Of a stretch of 64,000 nt of DNA, positions 9,158 to 17,223 are shown piece after piece. The stretch is from Caulobacter sp. UNC279MFTsu5.1 (GTDB taxonomy: Bacteria; Pseudomonadota; Alphaproteobacteria; Caulobacterales; Caulobacteraceae). A model generated the notes under the pieces. It ran no database searches and was not told the origin of the DNA. It saw nothing but the letters and a program-made list of their open reading frames with translations. Location: the NCBI RefSeq assembly GCF_900114015.1, contig NZ_FORN01000014.1:47000-110999 (forward strand). Reading direction: 5' to 3'. Position 1 is the first letter of the stretch; each line of letters begins with the position of its first letter. The position numbers and the translations under genes are program-made.

Positions 9158-9646
9158 TTGGCGTTGCGTAGAGGTTGGGTCGTGCTGGCGACCGTTGCGG
9201 TGTTGGGAACCGCGCCGGCCGCCCGGGCCGGCGAGTTCGTGCGCGCCGATTGCCGGTCGGTGGTCAAGCCGACGGACGCCATCCGCTTCGACACCGACGA
9301 GCACCTGCGCTGGTACAAGCGGTTCTGGACGGGGACCTGCGATCACCTGTCGTTCTGCTTCCCCGGCTCGCCTAACTGGAACGACATCGTCGGCAAGCTG
9401 CTGGTCAAGGGCGGTCCCGGCGAACAGCCGGCGCTGTTGCCCAAGGCCTGCCGCCTGGGTCAGTTGATTGGCCTGGAATGGGCCAAGGACAAGGACGTCC
9501 AGAAGATCAGCACCAAGGACCTGAAGGTGTTCAACAGCATGCTGGAGGCGGCCGGCGACCCGCTGAAGGGCGTCGAAGCCGTCGACGCCAGGGCGCGGGC
9601 GATGGCGGCCCAGCCGGTGAAGGTGATCACGCCCAAAAAGCCCTGA
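9158..9646 (+). CDS. Hypothetical secreted protein
   Basis: A 162-residue protein. The TTG at 9158 is preferred because GGGGA lies 8 bases upstream (9145-9149) and because translation from there gives a clean signal peptide (Arg-rich start, core VVLATVAVLG, cleavage after AARA). Longer starts at 9104 or 9113 would put about 18 charged residues in front of it. The mature part has four cysteines (in RADCRSV, GTCDHLSFCF and KACRLG) and a lysine-rich C-terminus, so disulphides in the periplasm are likely. I do not recognise a family. Confidence 0.6.
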   Translation: MALRRGWVVLATVAVLGTAPAARAGEFVRADCRSVVKPTDAIRFDTDEHLRWYKRFWTGTCDHLSFCFPGSPNWNDIVGKLLVKGGPGEQPALLPKACRLGQLIGLEWAKDKDVQKISTKDLKVFNSMLEAAGDPLKGVEAVDARARAMAAQPVKVITPKKP

Positions 9647-9737
9647 TAGAGTCGCCTCGCCGACGCAAAGGGGTCGAATTCCTGCAACGGAACGGGCCTA
9701 CACACCCTCGCATCGGGGGAAGTGCGAGGAGCGTTGC

Positions 9738-10004
9738 ATGACCAGATCCCAGATCACCGCCGACATGGCCGTCGACGATCAGGCCGACCCCGGCCACGCC
9801 CGTTCGGCCCGGGCCCTGGTGCAGGGCGTACGGTGGCGCAGCGGCCTGTCGCAAGGCGAATTCGCGCGGGCCTTCGGCATCCCGCTGGCCCAGCTGGCGG
9901 CCCTGGAGCTGGGCCAGGCCCGGTCGGACGCGGCACTGACGGCCTATCTGCGGGTCATCGACCATGCGCCGGACGTGGTGCGCGAGGCGCTGGAGAGATT
10001 CTAG
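9738..10004 (+). CDS. Small helix-turn-helix protein (antitoxin-like)
   Basis: An 88-residue protein. The ATG is preceded by AGGAG with good spacing. After a 25-residue N-terminal tail, residues 30-85 form a helix-turn-helix of the Xre/HigA/NadS type (WRSGLSQGEFARAFGIP is the recognition region; LRVIDHAPDVVREAL is the closing helix seen in antitoxins of HigB/HigA-like pairs). No toxin gene of the RelE/HigB type is next to it: the next gene downstream is an acetyltransferase 72 bp away and the upstream one is a secreted protein. It may be a solitary regulator or the remnant of a pair. Confidence 0.7.
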   Translation: MTRSQITADMAVDDQADPGHARSARALVQGVRWRSGLSQGEFARAFGIPLAQLAALELGQARSDAALTAYLRVIDHAPDVVREALERF

Positions 10005-10075
10005 CGGGACGCGGCCGGATTTGTCGCCACCTGCCGGGTCTGGCATGGAGGAGGCGAGCAAGGAGCCTTCGCCTC

Positions 10076-10630
10076 GTGACCGACGTCCGCACCCACAAGC
10101 AGCGCATGCTGGCCGGCGACCTCTATAGCCCCGTCGATCCCGAGATCATGGCCGATCACGAGGCGGCGGTGGCCTGGATGGGGCGCTACAACGCCCTGGA
10201 CCTGCCGCCGTCGGAACGCCACGCCCTGCTGCGCGAGCTGCTGGCCAAGGTCGGCGACCGTGTCAGCATCCGGCCGCCGTTCCACTGCGACTACGGCTAC
10301 AACATCGCGATCGGCGAGGGCGCGTTCCTCAACTTCAACTGCGTGATCCTGGACGTCACCCAGGTGACCATCGGGGCGGCCACGACAATCGGCCCGCACG
10401 TCCAGATCTACACCGCCGAGCATCCGCGCGACGCGGTCGAGCGTCGCACCGGCATCGAATACGCCCGCCCGGTCAGCATCGGCGAGAACGTCTGGATCGG
10501 CGGCGGGGCGATCATCCTGCCGGGGGTGAGCGTCGGCGACGACGCTATCATCGGGGCCGGCAGCGTGGTCACCCGCGACGTGCCCAGGGGCGCGACGGTG
10601 GTCGGCAACCCGGCGCGGGTTCGGGGGTAG
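10076..10630 (+). CDS. Sugar O-acetyltransferase (maltose/galactoside acetyltransferase type)
   Basis: A 184-residue left-handed beta-helix acetyltransferase. The N-terminal Mac domain (HKQRMLAGDLYSPVDPEI) is followed by hexapeptide repeats (for example VTIGAATTIGPHVQIYTAEH with the catalytic His, then IGENVWIGGGAIILPGVSVG and DAIIGAGSVVTRDVP). The family transfers acetyl from acetyl-CoA to sugars as a trimer. The GTG at 10076 follows AAGGAG (10060-10065). It is likely in the same transcript as the upstream HTH gene, though that link is only inferred from the 72-bp gap. Confidence 0.88.
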   Translation: MTDVRTHKQRMLAGDLYSPVDPEIMADHEAAVAWMGRYNALDLPPSERHALLRELLAKVGDRVSIRPPFHCDYGYNIAIGEGAFLNFNCVILDVTQVTIGAATTIGPHVQIYTAEHPRDAVERRTGIEYARPVSIGENVWIGGGAIILPGVSVGDDAIIGAGSVVTRDVPRGATVVGNPARVRG

Positions 10631-10646
10631 GGCAACCTCTCTCACC

Positions 10647-10758
10647 GTTGTCATCCCGGAAAGCGCGCAGCGCTTGTCCGGGATCCAGGCGCACCGCAAG
10701 GCCTTGGCCCAGTCCCCTGGGTCCCGGACGGCCTCTGCGAGGCTTCCGGGATGACAAC
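10647..10758. repeat. Palindromic intergenic repeat, family A
   Basis: An inverted repeat with outer arms GTTGTCATCCCGGAA... and ...TTCCGGGATGACAAC, containing GCGCGCAGCGCTTGTCCGGG on one side and GCCTCTGCGAGGCTTCCGGG on the other. Close relatives lie at 33844-33917, 45709-45811 and 48204-48322. It sits after the acetyltransferase and before the convergent AraC gene, so it could also act as a transcription end. Confidence 0.85.
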
Positions 10759-10781
10759 GGTTTGGGGGCGGTGGGCAGCTG

Positions 10782-11618
10782 CTACTTCGGCTTGATCGGG
10801 ATCCACGCCTCGAGCCCGCCTTCGCCGGTGCGCGGATCGAACTCCGGCCCGTACCGCTCGAAGAACGGCGCGTCGGCCGGTTCGTAGTCGGAGGCCGGCA
10901 GCCACTGGGTGTAGATGGTGTGCATGGTCCGGCGGATGGTCGAGACGTGCTCGGCGTGATGGAACACCGCGTAGAGCTGGGGCGGGATCCGCACCGAGAC
11001 GAAGCCTTCCGGCAGGTCCGAGAAATCGGCCACTTCGACGCCGCTGACATAGTCGAAATTGCCCAGGTCGTCGCCGTTCAGCACGACGCCATAGGCGGCG
11101 TCGCCGAGCGCGCCGGGGATGTGGCCGATATGTTCGCCGAAGCGTTGCCACTGGGCGGGGATGCCGCCGGGGCCTTCGCAGCCGTAGCGGCCGGAGAGGC
11201 CGGCGATCAGCAGGGCGCGGCCCTGTTCGAGGCGTGGCGGGGGAAGGTCGGTTCGAAGGCTTGCGTCCAGCACGATGGGCTCCACCAGGTTCAGGGCTTC
11301 CAGGTCGCGCGTCGCCCGCACCTGTTCAGGGGTGATCCCGAACAGGTCGCCGAACGCGCGGGTGAACGCCTCGTGCGAGCCGTAGCCGGCCTCCAGGGCC
11401 ACCGACAGGATGTCGGGAGCCCCATTGGCCAGCCGTCGGGCCGCCTCCGTCAGCCGCCGCGCGCGCAGATAGCCGATCACCGGGCGACCGGTGGCGACCA
11501 CGAAGGCGCGGGACATGTGGTGGCGCGAGATCCCGCCGCTCCGGGCGACGTCGTCCAGGTCGAGCGGCTGGGCGAAATGGCTTTCGATGAACCAGATGGC
11601 CTGTTCGACGGGGTTCAT
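10782..11618 (-). CDS. AraC family regulator with GyrI-like effector domain
   Basis: A 278-residue protein. Residues 1-105 are two AraC helix-turn-helix motifs (ISRHHMSRAF, then the conserved ALEAGYGSHEAFTRAFGDLFG). Residues 120-278 are a GyrI-like/SOUL-fold small-molecule binding domain (ending EPADAPFFERYGPEFD). The order, DNA-binding first then GyrI-like, is that of Rob-type regulators and antibiotic- or stress-responsive activators. No obvious target operon adjoins it; the neighbours are convergent genes and repeats. Confidence 0.87.
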   Translation of the reverse strand: MNPVEQAIWFIESHFAQPLDLDDVARSGGISRHHMSRAFVVATGRPVIGYLRARRLTEAARRLANGAPDILSVALEAGYGSHEAFTRAFGDLFGITPEQVRATRDLEALNLVEPIVLDASLRTDLPPPRLEQGRALLIAGLSGRYGCEGPGGIPAQWQRFGEHIGHIPGALGDAAYGVVLNGDDLGNFDYVSGVEVADFSDLPEGFVSVRIPPQLYAVFHHAEHVSTIRRTMHTIYTQWLPASDYEPADAPFFERYGPEFDPRTGEGGLEAWIPIKPK

Positions 11619-11699
11619 GGGCGGGTCTCGCGACGAAGCGTGCGGTCTGGATAGCGCGTCGGTTGGAGCCTCATTTGATCGGGATTGCTGGCTCCCACA

Positions 11700-11830
11700 A
11701 TCCGCTCACCCCGGCGAATGCCGGGGCCCAGATGGCATGGCGCCGTGGCTGACGCCACGAGCGTTGAGTTTCTCCAATCATCTACCCCGCCTTGGAATCT
11801 GGGTCCCGGCATTCGCCGGGATGAGCGGAT
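11700..11830. repeat. Palindromic intergenic repeat, family B
   Basis: Two inverted arms of 34 bp (11700-11733 and 11797-11830) differ at only two positions. Each contains its own smaller hairpin CCCGGCGAATGCCGGG. Between the arms is a further small stem (CGTGGC/GCCACG). The element fills the gap between the AraC gene and the end of uvrD. Its core differs from family A although both share the CATCCCGG edge type. Confidence 0.85.
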
Positions 11831-11840
11831 CAGGGGAGGA

Positions 11841-14246
11841 TCAGGCCTTCTCGACGAAGCTGTCGATCACCTTCTTGTCGCCGGCCTTGTCGAACGCCAC
11901 CGACAGCTTGTTGCCCTCGACGCCGGTGACCTTGCCGTAGCCGAACTTGACATGGAACACCCGGTCGCCGCGCTTGTAGGCGCTGGCCGCCGAGCTGGCC
12001 GAGACCGCCACCAGCCGGCCCTCGCCCTCGATCGGGGCCGAACGGGCGGCCGAACCGCCGGAGCGCCAGGTCGCGCCGCGCTCGCCAAAGCCTGCGGTGC
12101 GTTCCTGGGCCCGTTTCCAGCCGGGGCTGTCATAGCTGCCCGCCGTGAAGGTGCTGGTTCCCGGATCGTCCCAGCGCGACGACACGGTCTGCTGCATGCC
12201 AGGACCGCCGCCGTAATAGCCGGTCTCGGACGCCGCATCGACGTGGGCCAGGGGCAGTTCGTCGACGAAGCGGCTCGGCAGCTGGCTGGTCCAGCGGCCA
12301 TAGACCTGGCGGTTGGCCACGAAGCTGATCCGGGCCTCCTCGCGGGCCCGGGTGATGCCGACATAGGCCAGGCGGCGCTCCTCCTCGAGGCCCTTCTCGC
12401 CCTTGTCGTCCATGCTGCGCTGGCTGGGGAACACGCCTTCCTCCCAGCCGGGCAGGAAGACCAGCGGGAACTCCAGCCCCTTGGCCGAGTGCAGGGTCAT
12501 GATCCAGACCGCGTCGTCGCCGGCCCCCTTGTCAAGGTCCATGACCAGGGAGACGTGCTCCAGATAACCTTCCAGCGTGTCGAAGGCGCCCATCGACTGC
12601 ACCAGTTCCTTCAGGTTCTCCAGTCGCGTCTGGCTGGTGGGACCCTTGTCGAGGCGCAGGGCGTCGGTATAGCCGCTCTCCTCCAGCACCGCCTCCATCA
12701 CCCGCTGGTGCGGGGTGTTGGCGGCCAGGGCCCGCCAGCGGTCGAGGTCGCGCAGGAAGTTGCTCAACGCCGTGCGGGTGCGGGCCGGCAGATCGTCGCT
12801 TCCGATGATCACCCGCGCCGCGTCGACCGTGGAGATCCCCTCCAGCCGCGCGATCTGCAGCAGTTTCTGCACCGAGGTGTCGCCGATGCCGCGCTTGGGG
12901 ACGTTGACGATCCGCTCGAAGGCCAGGTCGTCGTCGGGCGACTGGATCAGGCGCAGATAGGCGTGGGCGTCGCGGATCTCGGCTCGCTCGAAGAACCGCG
13001 GGCCGCCGACCACCTTGTAGGGGATCTGCAGCATCACGAACCGCTCTTCGAAGGCCCGCATCTGGAACGAGGCGCGGACCAGGATGGCCATGTGGCTGTA
13101 CTTGCGGCCGGCCCGCTTGGCCTTCTCGATCTCGTCGGCGACCATCCGGCTCTCGGCCTCGCCGTCCCAGACCCCGCTGACCTTGACCTTCTCGCCGCCC
13201 GAGGCCTCGGTCCACAGGGTCTTGCCCAGCCGGCTCTTGTTGGAGTCGATCAGGCCCGAGGCGGCGGCCAGGATGTGCTCGGTGGAGCGGTAGTTGCGCT
13301 CCAGCTTGATGACCTTGGCGCCCGGGAAGTCGCGCTCGAAGCGCAGGATGTTGTCGACCTCGGCCCCTCGCCAGCCATAGATCGACTGGTCGTCGTCGCC
13401 CACGCAGCAGACGTTCTGGCGGCCTTGGGCGAGCAGCCGCAGCCACAGGTACTGGGCGACGTTGGTGTCCTGGTACTCGTCGACCATCACGTACTGGAAG
13501 CGCCGCTGGAAGTCGGCCAGCACGTCCGGATGGCTGGTGAAGATGGTGATGTTGTGCAGCAGCAGGTCGCCGAAGTCGCAGGCGTTCAGGATGCGCAGGC
13601 GCTCCTGGTACTGGCGGTAGAGGGTGATCCCGCGGCCGTTGGCGAACTCGCCGGCCTCGCTCTGCGGCACGCGGTCGGGCGTCCAGCCGCGGTTCTTCCA
13701 GGTGTCGATCAGGCCGGACAGAGCGCGCGGCGTCCAGCGCTTGGCGTCGATGTCGGCGGCCTCGATCAACTGCTTGAGCAGCCGCTCCTGGTCGTCGGTG
13801 TCGATGATCGTGTAGCTGGACTTCAGGCCGACCAGCTCGGCGTGGCGGCGCAGGATCTGGGCGGCCACCGAGTGGAAGGTGCCCAGCCACCGCAGGCCCT
13901 CGGCCTCGTCGCCGATGATGTGGGTGATCCGCTCGCGCATCTCGCGCGCGGCCTTGTTGGTGAAGGTGACGACCAGCAGTTCCCAGGGCCGGGCCCGGCC
14001 GGTGGCCAGGATGTGGGCCAGGCGGGTGGTCAGCACGCGGGTCTTGCCGGTGCCCGCGCCGGCCAGCACCAGCACCGGGCCCTCGGTCGCCTCGACGGCG
14101 GCCCGCTGTTCGGGGTTCAGCCCCTCCAGATAGTTCGGCGCCGGACCGTCCGGCGCGCGCGGACGGGCCAGGTCGGAGATGCGGGGGGCGGGAAGGTCGC
14201 CGGGGAAAGCGCCGGAAGACGAGGGCGAGTCGAAGCCTTGGGACAT
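11841..14246 (-). CDS. uvrD: ATP-dependent DNA helicase UvrD/PcrA
   Basis: An 801-residue superfamily 1A helicase. Walker A is AGAGTGKT near residue 64; motif Ib region TFTNKAA; Walker B DEYQDTN; motif III GDDDQSIYGWRGA; motif IV NYRS; motif V TLHSAKGLEF; motif VI YVGITRAREEA. The last 45 residues (RGDRVFHVKFGYGKV) form the C-terminal Tudor-like domain that binds RNA polymerase in this family. The ATG at 14246 (MSQGF) is chosen over an in-frame TTG six codons upstream. The role is nucleotide excision and mismatch repair and clearing of stalled complexes. Confidence 0.93.
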   Translation of the reverse strand: MSQGFDSPSSSGAFPGDLPAPRISDLARPRAPDGPAPNYLEGLNPEQRAAVEATEGPVLVLAGAGTGKTRVLTTRLAHILATGRARPWELLVVTFTNKAAREMRERITHIIGDEAEGLRWLGTFHSVAAQILRRHAELVGLKSSYTIIDTDDQERLLKQLIEAADIDAKRWTPRALSGLIDTWKNRGWTPDRVPQSEAGEFANGRGITLYRQYQERLRILNACDFGDLLLHNITIFTSHPDVLADFQRRFQYVMVDEYQDTNVAQYLWLRLLAQGRQNVCCVGDDDQSIYGWRGAEVDNILRFERDFPGAKVIKLERNYRSTEHILAAASGLIDSNKSRLGKTLWTEASGGEKVKVSGVWDGEAESRMVADEIEKAKRAGRKYSHMAILVRASFQMRAFEERFVMLQIPYKVVGGPRFFERAEIRDAHAYLRLIQSPDDDLAFERIVNVPKRGIGDTSVQKLLQIARLEGISTVDAARVIIGSDDLPARTRTALSNFLRDLDRWRALAANTPHQRVMEAVLEESGYTDALRLDKGPTSQTRLENLKELVQSMGAFDTLEGYLEHVSLVMDLDKGAGDDAVWIMTLHSAKGLEFPLVFLPGWEEGVFPSQRSMDDKGEKGLEEERRLAYVGITRAREEARISFVANRQVYGRWTSQLPSRFVDELPLAHVDAASETGYYGGGPGMQQTVSSRWDDPGTSTFTAGSYDSPGWKRAQERTAGFGERGATWRSGGSAARSAPIEGEGRLVAVSASSAASAYKRGDRVFHVKFGYGKVTGVEGNKLSVAFDKAGDKKVIDSFVEKA

Positions 14247-14371
14247 GGAACATATGTAGCACAAAGATCGCTGGCCTTAAGCCCTTGCGCCGATCCGCCG
14301 CCCGGGCGCGCCGGAACCTCGATCTTCACCTCCCGTTTGTTTTCCAGGGACGAAGAGCACAGGAGACGGAC

Positions 14372-14575
14372 GTGGCTGAAGAAACGAACACGGGCGGCGG
14401 CGGCGGTGGGGCCGGCATGGCGTTCATCGTCGGCGCGTTGGTGGTTGTCGTGGCGGTGATCGCTTATTTCGTCTTCACCGGCGGCATGACCCAGAAGAAG
14501 AAGGTCGACATCAACGTTTCCGCGCCGCAGATCGAGGCGCCGAAGGTTCCGGATGCGCCCAAGCCCGCCAACTAA
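14372..14575 (+). CDS. Small single-pass membrane protein
   Basis: A 67-residue protein starting at GTG 14372 behind AGGAGA (14361-14366). The N-terminus is short and has a run of five or more glycines, followed by one long membrane helix (AFIVGALVVVVAVIAYFVF) and a polar tail with KKKVDINV and several Pro. The tail is probably periplasmic if the lysines follow the usual topology, though the signal is mixed. It is divergent from uvrD and 11 bp ahead of another one-helix protein, so the two are likely co-transcribed. Family unknown. Confidence 0.65.
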   Translation: MAEETNTGGGGGGAGMAFIVGALVVVVAVIAYFVFTGGMTQKKKVDINVSAPQIEAPKVPDAPKPAN

Positions 14576-14586
14576 GGGAGGACGCC

Positions 14587-14823
14587 ATGGCGCGTCATGA
14601 CGATATCCGGCCGCAGCATCTGGGCGTGGCCGGCCTGACGTTCCTGGGCGTGGTGCTGCTGATCGCCGCCCTGGTGATCGGCGGCTGGCGTTCCGGCCTG
14701 CTGACCGTTCGGTCGGCCGACTTGTCGATGCGGCTGCCGGAAGCGCCGGCCTTGCCGCGACGGACGCCCAATCCCGCGCCCTTGCCGCTGCCCAAGCCCG
14801 GCCCGGGCGTCGAGCAGGGCTAG
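14587..14823 (+). CDS. Small single-pass membrane protein, Pro-rich tail
   Basis: A 78-residue protein. The ATG is preceded by GGGAGGA, a strong ribosome site. One membrane segment (LTFLGVVLLIAALVIGGW) is followed by a Pro-rich tail (PNPAPLPLPKPGPG). It follows the previous small membrane protein by 11 bp and its stop overlaps the end of the convergent ribbon-helix-helix gene by 4 bp. I do not recognise a family. Confidence 0.6.
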   Translation: MARHDDIRPQHLGVAGLTFLGVVLLIAALVIGGWRSGLLTVRSADLSMRLPEAPALPRRTPNPAPLPLPKPGPGVEQG

Positions 14824-15047
14824 ACCGCGCCGGCCTCGCCAGCCTGGGCGCGCCGCAGGGCGAATACCCGGCAGGCCGAGGCCAGGGGCCGCTCGCCGCG
14901 TCCGGCGTCGATCCGCTGGATCAGGCCGGCGATGCTGGTCTTGTCGGCTCCGGCCGCCGCCTGCAGCACGGCCCAGAACTCGGGCTCCAGGGCCAGGGAG
15001 GTCGCGTGGCCGGCCAGGTTGATCGAACGCTTCTTCAAACTGCCCAT
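14820..15047 (-). CDS. Ribbon-helix-helix domain regulator
   Basis: A 75-residue protein with the ribbon strand KKRSINLAGHATSLALEPEFW followed by two helices (EFWAVLQAAAGADKTSIAGLIQRID), the pattern of the RHH_4 family of small alphaproteobacterial proteins. Longer starts at ATG 15077, 15083 or further are in frame. The start at 15047 is chosen because family members usually begin just before the KKRS strand. RHH proteins bind DNA as dimers of dimers. A 15-bp palindrome lies about 90 bp upstream, between it and the divergent coq4-like gene. Confidence 0.7.
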   Translation of the reverse strand: MGSLKKRSINLAGHATSLALEPEFWAVLQAAAGADKTSIAGLIQRIDAGRGERPLASACRVFALRRAQAGEAGAV

Positions 15048-15137
15048 CTCGACCGTCCCATTCGCCGTTTGGCCCATCGCCATTTCGGCCGCCCGCAAGG
15101 CTCCCGGATCGGGGTCACCGAACCCCCTTGAATAAAA

Positions 15138-15152
15138 ATGACGCCATGTCAT
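15138..15152. promoter_or_regulatory. Candidate operator between the RHH and coq4-like genes
   Basis: A perfect inverted repeat, ATGAC-N5-GTCAT, in an AT-richer stretch of the divergent intergenic region, 30 bp before the coq4-like start. It could be the site for the adjacent ribbon-helix-helix protein. This is inferred from position only. Confidence 0.35.
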
Positions 15153-15181
15153 CTTTATCGGGTTCAGCAGGAGCATGCCTC

Positions 15182-15964
15182 ATGATCGCCGCCACGCAAG
15201 TGCTGGATGGGCCAAAGGCTCGTCAACCGACGCAGCGGAAGCGCGGCGCGTTCAACCTGCAGCCTTTGCGGGCGTTCCGGGCCGTGCGGCGCCTGATCGC
15301 CGACAAGGAGGACACCGCCCAGGTGTTCGAGATCATGCGCGCCCTGTCGGGCAATGCAATTCCAAAGGGCTACAGCCGGCTGCTGAGCACGCCCGAGGGC
15401 GGCCGCATCGCCTATGAGCACGACGAGTTCGCCGAGCGGCTGTCGGATCCGGCCTGGCTGGCCCAGTTCGGCCCCGGTACGGTCGGCGCCGCCTATCGCG
15501 ACTTCGTCGGCCCGCGCGGCCTGTCCGCGGAGGGCCTGGCCGAGCAGAGCCGCAAGGTCGCCGAGGCCGACGTCGAGGCCGCCCATCCCCTGGCCTGGTA
15601 CGCGCGGCGTATGCGCGACGTGCACGACGTCTGGCACGTGCTGACCGGTTACGGCACGGATGCGTTGGGCGAGGTCTGCGTGGTGGCCTTCTCCTACGCC
15701 CAGACCCGCAGCCTGGGCTTCGCGGTGATCGCCCTGGCCGGCGCGCGCCAGCTCCAGAAGGCCAAGGTCGGCCAGCCCTACGGCAAGGCGGTGCGCGAGG
15801 CCTGGCGCAACGGCCGGGCGGCGGCCTGGCTGCCGGCCGTCGACTACCCGGCGCTGTTCGGCCTGCCGCTGGAGGAGGCGCGCCGGACCCTGAAAATCGC
15901 GCCCAACACCGTCTATCAGGCCATCCCGGCCCAGTATCGCGACCGCTTCGGCGAGGCCGCGTGA
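15182..15964 (+). CDS. Coq4 family protein (ubiquinone biosynthesis)
   Basis: A 260-residue protein. It carries the Coq4 metal signature HDVWHVLTGYGTDALGE (HDxxH-x11-E) near residue 150, plus the family pattern PEGGRIAYEHDEFAERLSD before it. Coq4 proteins take part in coenzyme Q synthesis; recent work on yeast/human COQ4 supports a ring C1 decarboxylation-hydroxylation role. The ATG at 15182 follows CAGGAG (15167-15172). Its stop overlaps the next gene's GTG in a GTGA, so the two are translationally coupled. It is divergent from the RHH regulator. Confidence 0.85.
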   Translation: MIAATQVLDGPKARQPTQRKRGAFNLQPLRAFRAVRRLIADKEDTAQVFEIMRALSGNAIPKGYSRLLSTPEGGRIAYEHDEFAERLSDPAWLAQFGPGTVGAAYRDFVGPRGLSAEGLAEQSRKVAEADVEAAHPLAWYARRMRDVHDVWHVLTGYGTDALGEVCVVAFSYAQTRSLGFAVIALAGARQLQKAKVGQPYGKAVREAWRNGRAAAWLPAVDYPALFGLPLEEARRTLKIAPNTVYQAIPAQYRDRFGEAA

Positions 15965-16353
15965 CCGAGGCCGCCAACCGCGCGGTCGTCGAGCGCTACG
16001 CCAGGGCGTGGGAGGCCGGCGACTTGGCGGCCCTGCGCGCCTGCTACCATCCCGACTTCACGCTGCACTATTTCGGCGACCATTCGCTGGCCGGCGACCA
16101 TGTCGGCCTGGCCGCCGCCCTGGCGGCCCTGGTCGAGGTCAGCCGCCGCACCCGCCGCCGGCTGGTCCGCATCATCGACGTCATGGCCGGACCGGAACGG
16201 GCGGCGGTGATCGCCCGCGAGGCCTTCGAGCGGGACGGCGTCGTCGCCGAGCTGGATCGCGTGCTGGTCTACCGGATCGCGGACGACCTGCTGGTCGAGT
16301 GCTGGGTCCATGACGGCGATCAGGCGCTGGTGGACAGCTTTCTGCGCGACTAG
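15961..16353 (+). CDS. Nuclear transport factor 2/SnoaL-like protein
   Basis: A 130-residue protein. It begins with a GTG overlapping the coq4-like stop (GTGA). The fold pattern is a cone-shaped NTF2-like domain: an N-terminal helix (RAVVERYARAWEAGDLAALRACYHPDFTLHYFG) and then strands ending in VLVYRIADDLLVECWVHD. The NTF2-like family includes isomerases, dehydratases and non-catalytic ligand binders, so activity cannot be named. Coupling to coq4 suggests a related metabolic role. Confidence 0.75.
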   Translation: MTEAANRAVVERYARAWEAGDLAALRACYHPDFTLHYFGDHSLAGDHVGLAAALAALVEVSRRTRRRLVRIIDVMAGPERAAVIAREAFERDGVVAELDRVLVYRIADDLLVECWVHDGDQALVDSFLRD

Positions 16354-16398
16354 GCGGCGTTATGACCGCCCGCCGGGCTTGACCTTCTCCAGCGTTCG

Positions 16399-16411
16399 GT
16401 AGTTGAACTAC
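16399..16411. promoter_or_regulatory. Palindrome in the modA upstream region
   Basis: A 13-bp palindrome, GTAGTT-G-AACTAC, 37 bp before the modA ATG and about 15 bp after a TTGACC that could be a -35 element. It could be an operator. It does not match the ModE consensus I know. Confidence 0.3.
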
Positions 16412-16448
16412 ATAACGCGCCAGGCGTCCGCTTCCCGAGAGATTCCGC

Positions 16449-17222
16449 ATGCTCACCCGTCGCTTCAAGCTGGCCGGCCTGGCCGGGTTCGGGATCGCGC
16501 TGGGGCTGGCCGGGCCTCTGGCCGCGACACAGGCCCTGGCCGCCGACACCCAGGTCGCCGTCGCCGCCAACTTCACCGAGCCGGCGAAGGAGATCGCCGC
16601 CGCCTTCAAGGCCAAGACCGGCCATACGGCGACGCTGAGCTTCGGCGCGTCGGGCCAGTTCTACGCCCAGATGGCCCACGGGGCGCCGTACGAGGTGTTC
16701 CTGTCGGCTGACGCCGAGCGGCCAAAGAAGGCCGAGGCGGAGGGGCTGAGCGTTCCCGGCACGCGGTTCACCTACGCCGTCGGCCGCCTGGTGCTCTATT
16801 CGAGGACGCCCGGCCTGGTCGACGCCAAGGGCGCGGTGCTGACGTCGGGCAGGTTCGAGAAGCTGTCCATCGCCGACCCGGCCGCCGCGCCCTATGGCGA
16901 GGCGGCGGTCGAGACGATGCGCAGGCTGAAGGTCTACGACGCCCTGGCGCCCAGGATCATCAGGGGAGCATCGATCGCCCAGGCCTATCAATATGTGGCC
17001 ACCGGCAACGCCGAACTGGGCTTCGTGGCCCTGTCGCAGGTGATCAACCAGCCCGGCGGATCGCGCTGGCTTGTCCCGGCCGCCGATCATGCGCCGATCC
17101 AGCAGCAGGCCGTATTGCTCAAGACCGGCGAGAAGAACCCTGCCGCCCGGGCGTTCCTGACGTTCCTGAAATCCCGGACCGCCGTCGCGATCATCAAGCG
17201 TTACGGCTACGAGGTGCGCTAA
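16449..17222 (+). CDS. modA: Molybdate ABC transporter substrate-binding protein
   Basis: A 257-residue periplasmic protein with a signal peptide (to about ALAADT). The mature start VAVAANFTEPAKEIAAAFK, followed by LSFGASGQFYAQMAHGAPYEVFLSAD, is the ModA/WtpA oxyanion-binding signature. The C-terminal lobe has GFVALSQ. Such proteins bind molybdate or tungstate for the ModBC transporter. No modB or modC lies nearby, so the partner permease must be elsewhere or lost. A two-hairpin repeat follows directly downstream. Confidence 0.88.
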   Translation: MLTRRFKLAGLAGFGIALGLAGPLAATQALAADTQVAVAANFTEPAKEIAAAFKAKTGHTATLSFGASGQFYAQMAHGAPYEVFLSADAERPKKAEAEGLSVPGTRFTYAVGRLVLYSRTPGLVDAKGAVLTSGRFEKLSIADPAAAPYGEAAVETMRRLKVYDALAPRIIRGASIAQAYQYVATGNAELGFVALSQVINQPGGSRWLVPAADHAPIQQQAVLLKTGEKNPAARAFLTFLKSRTAVAIIKRYGYEVR

Positions 17223-17223
17223 A

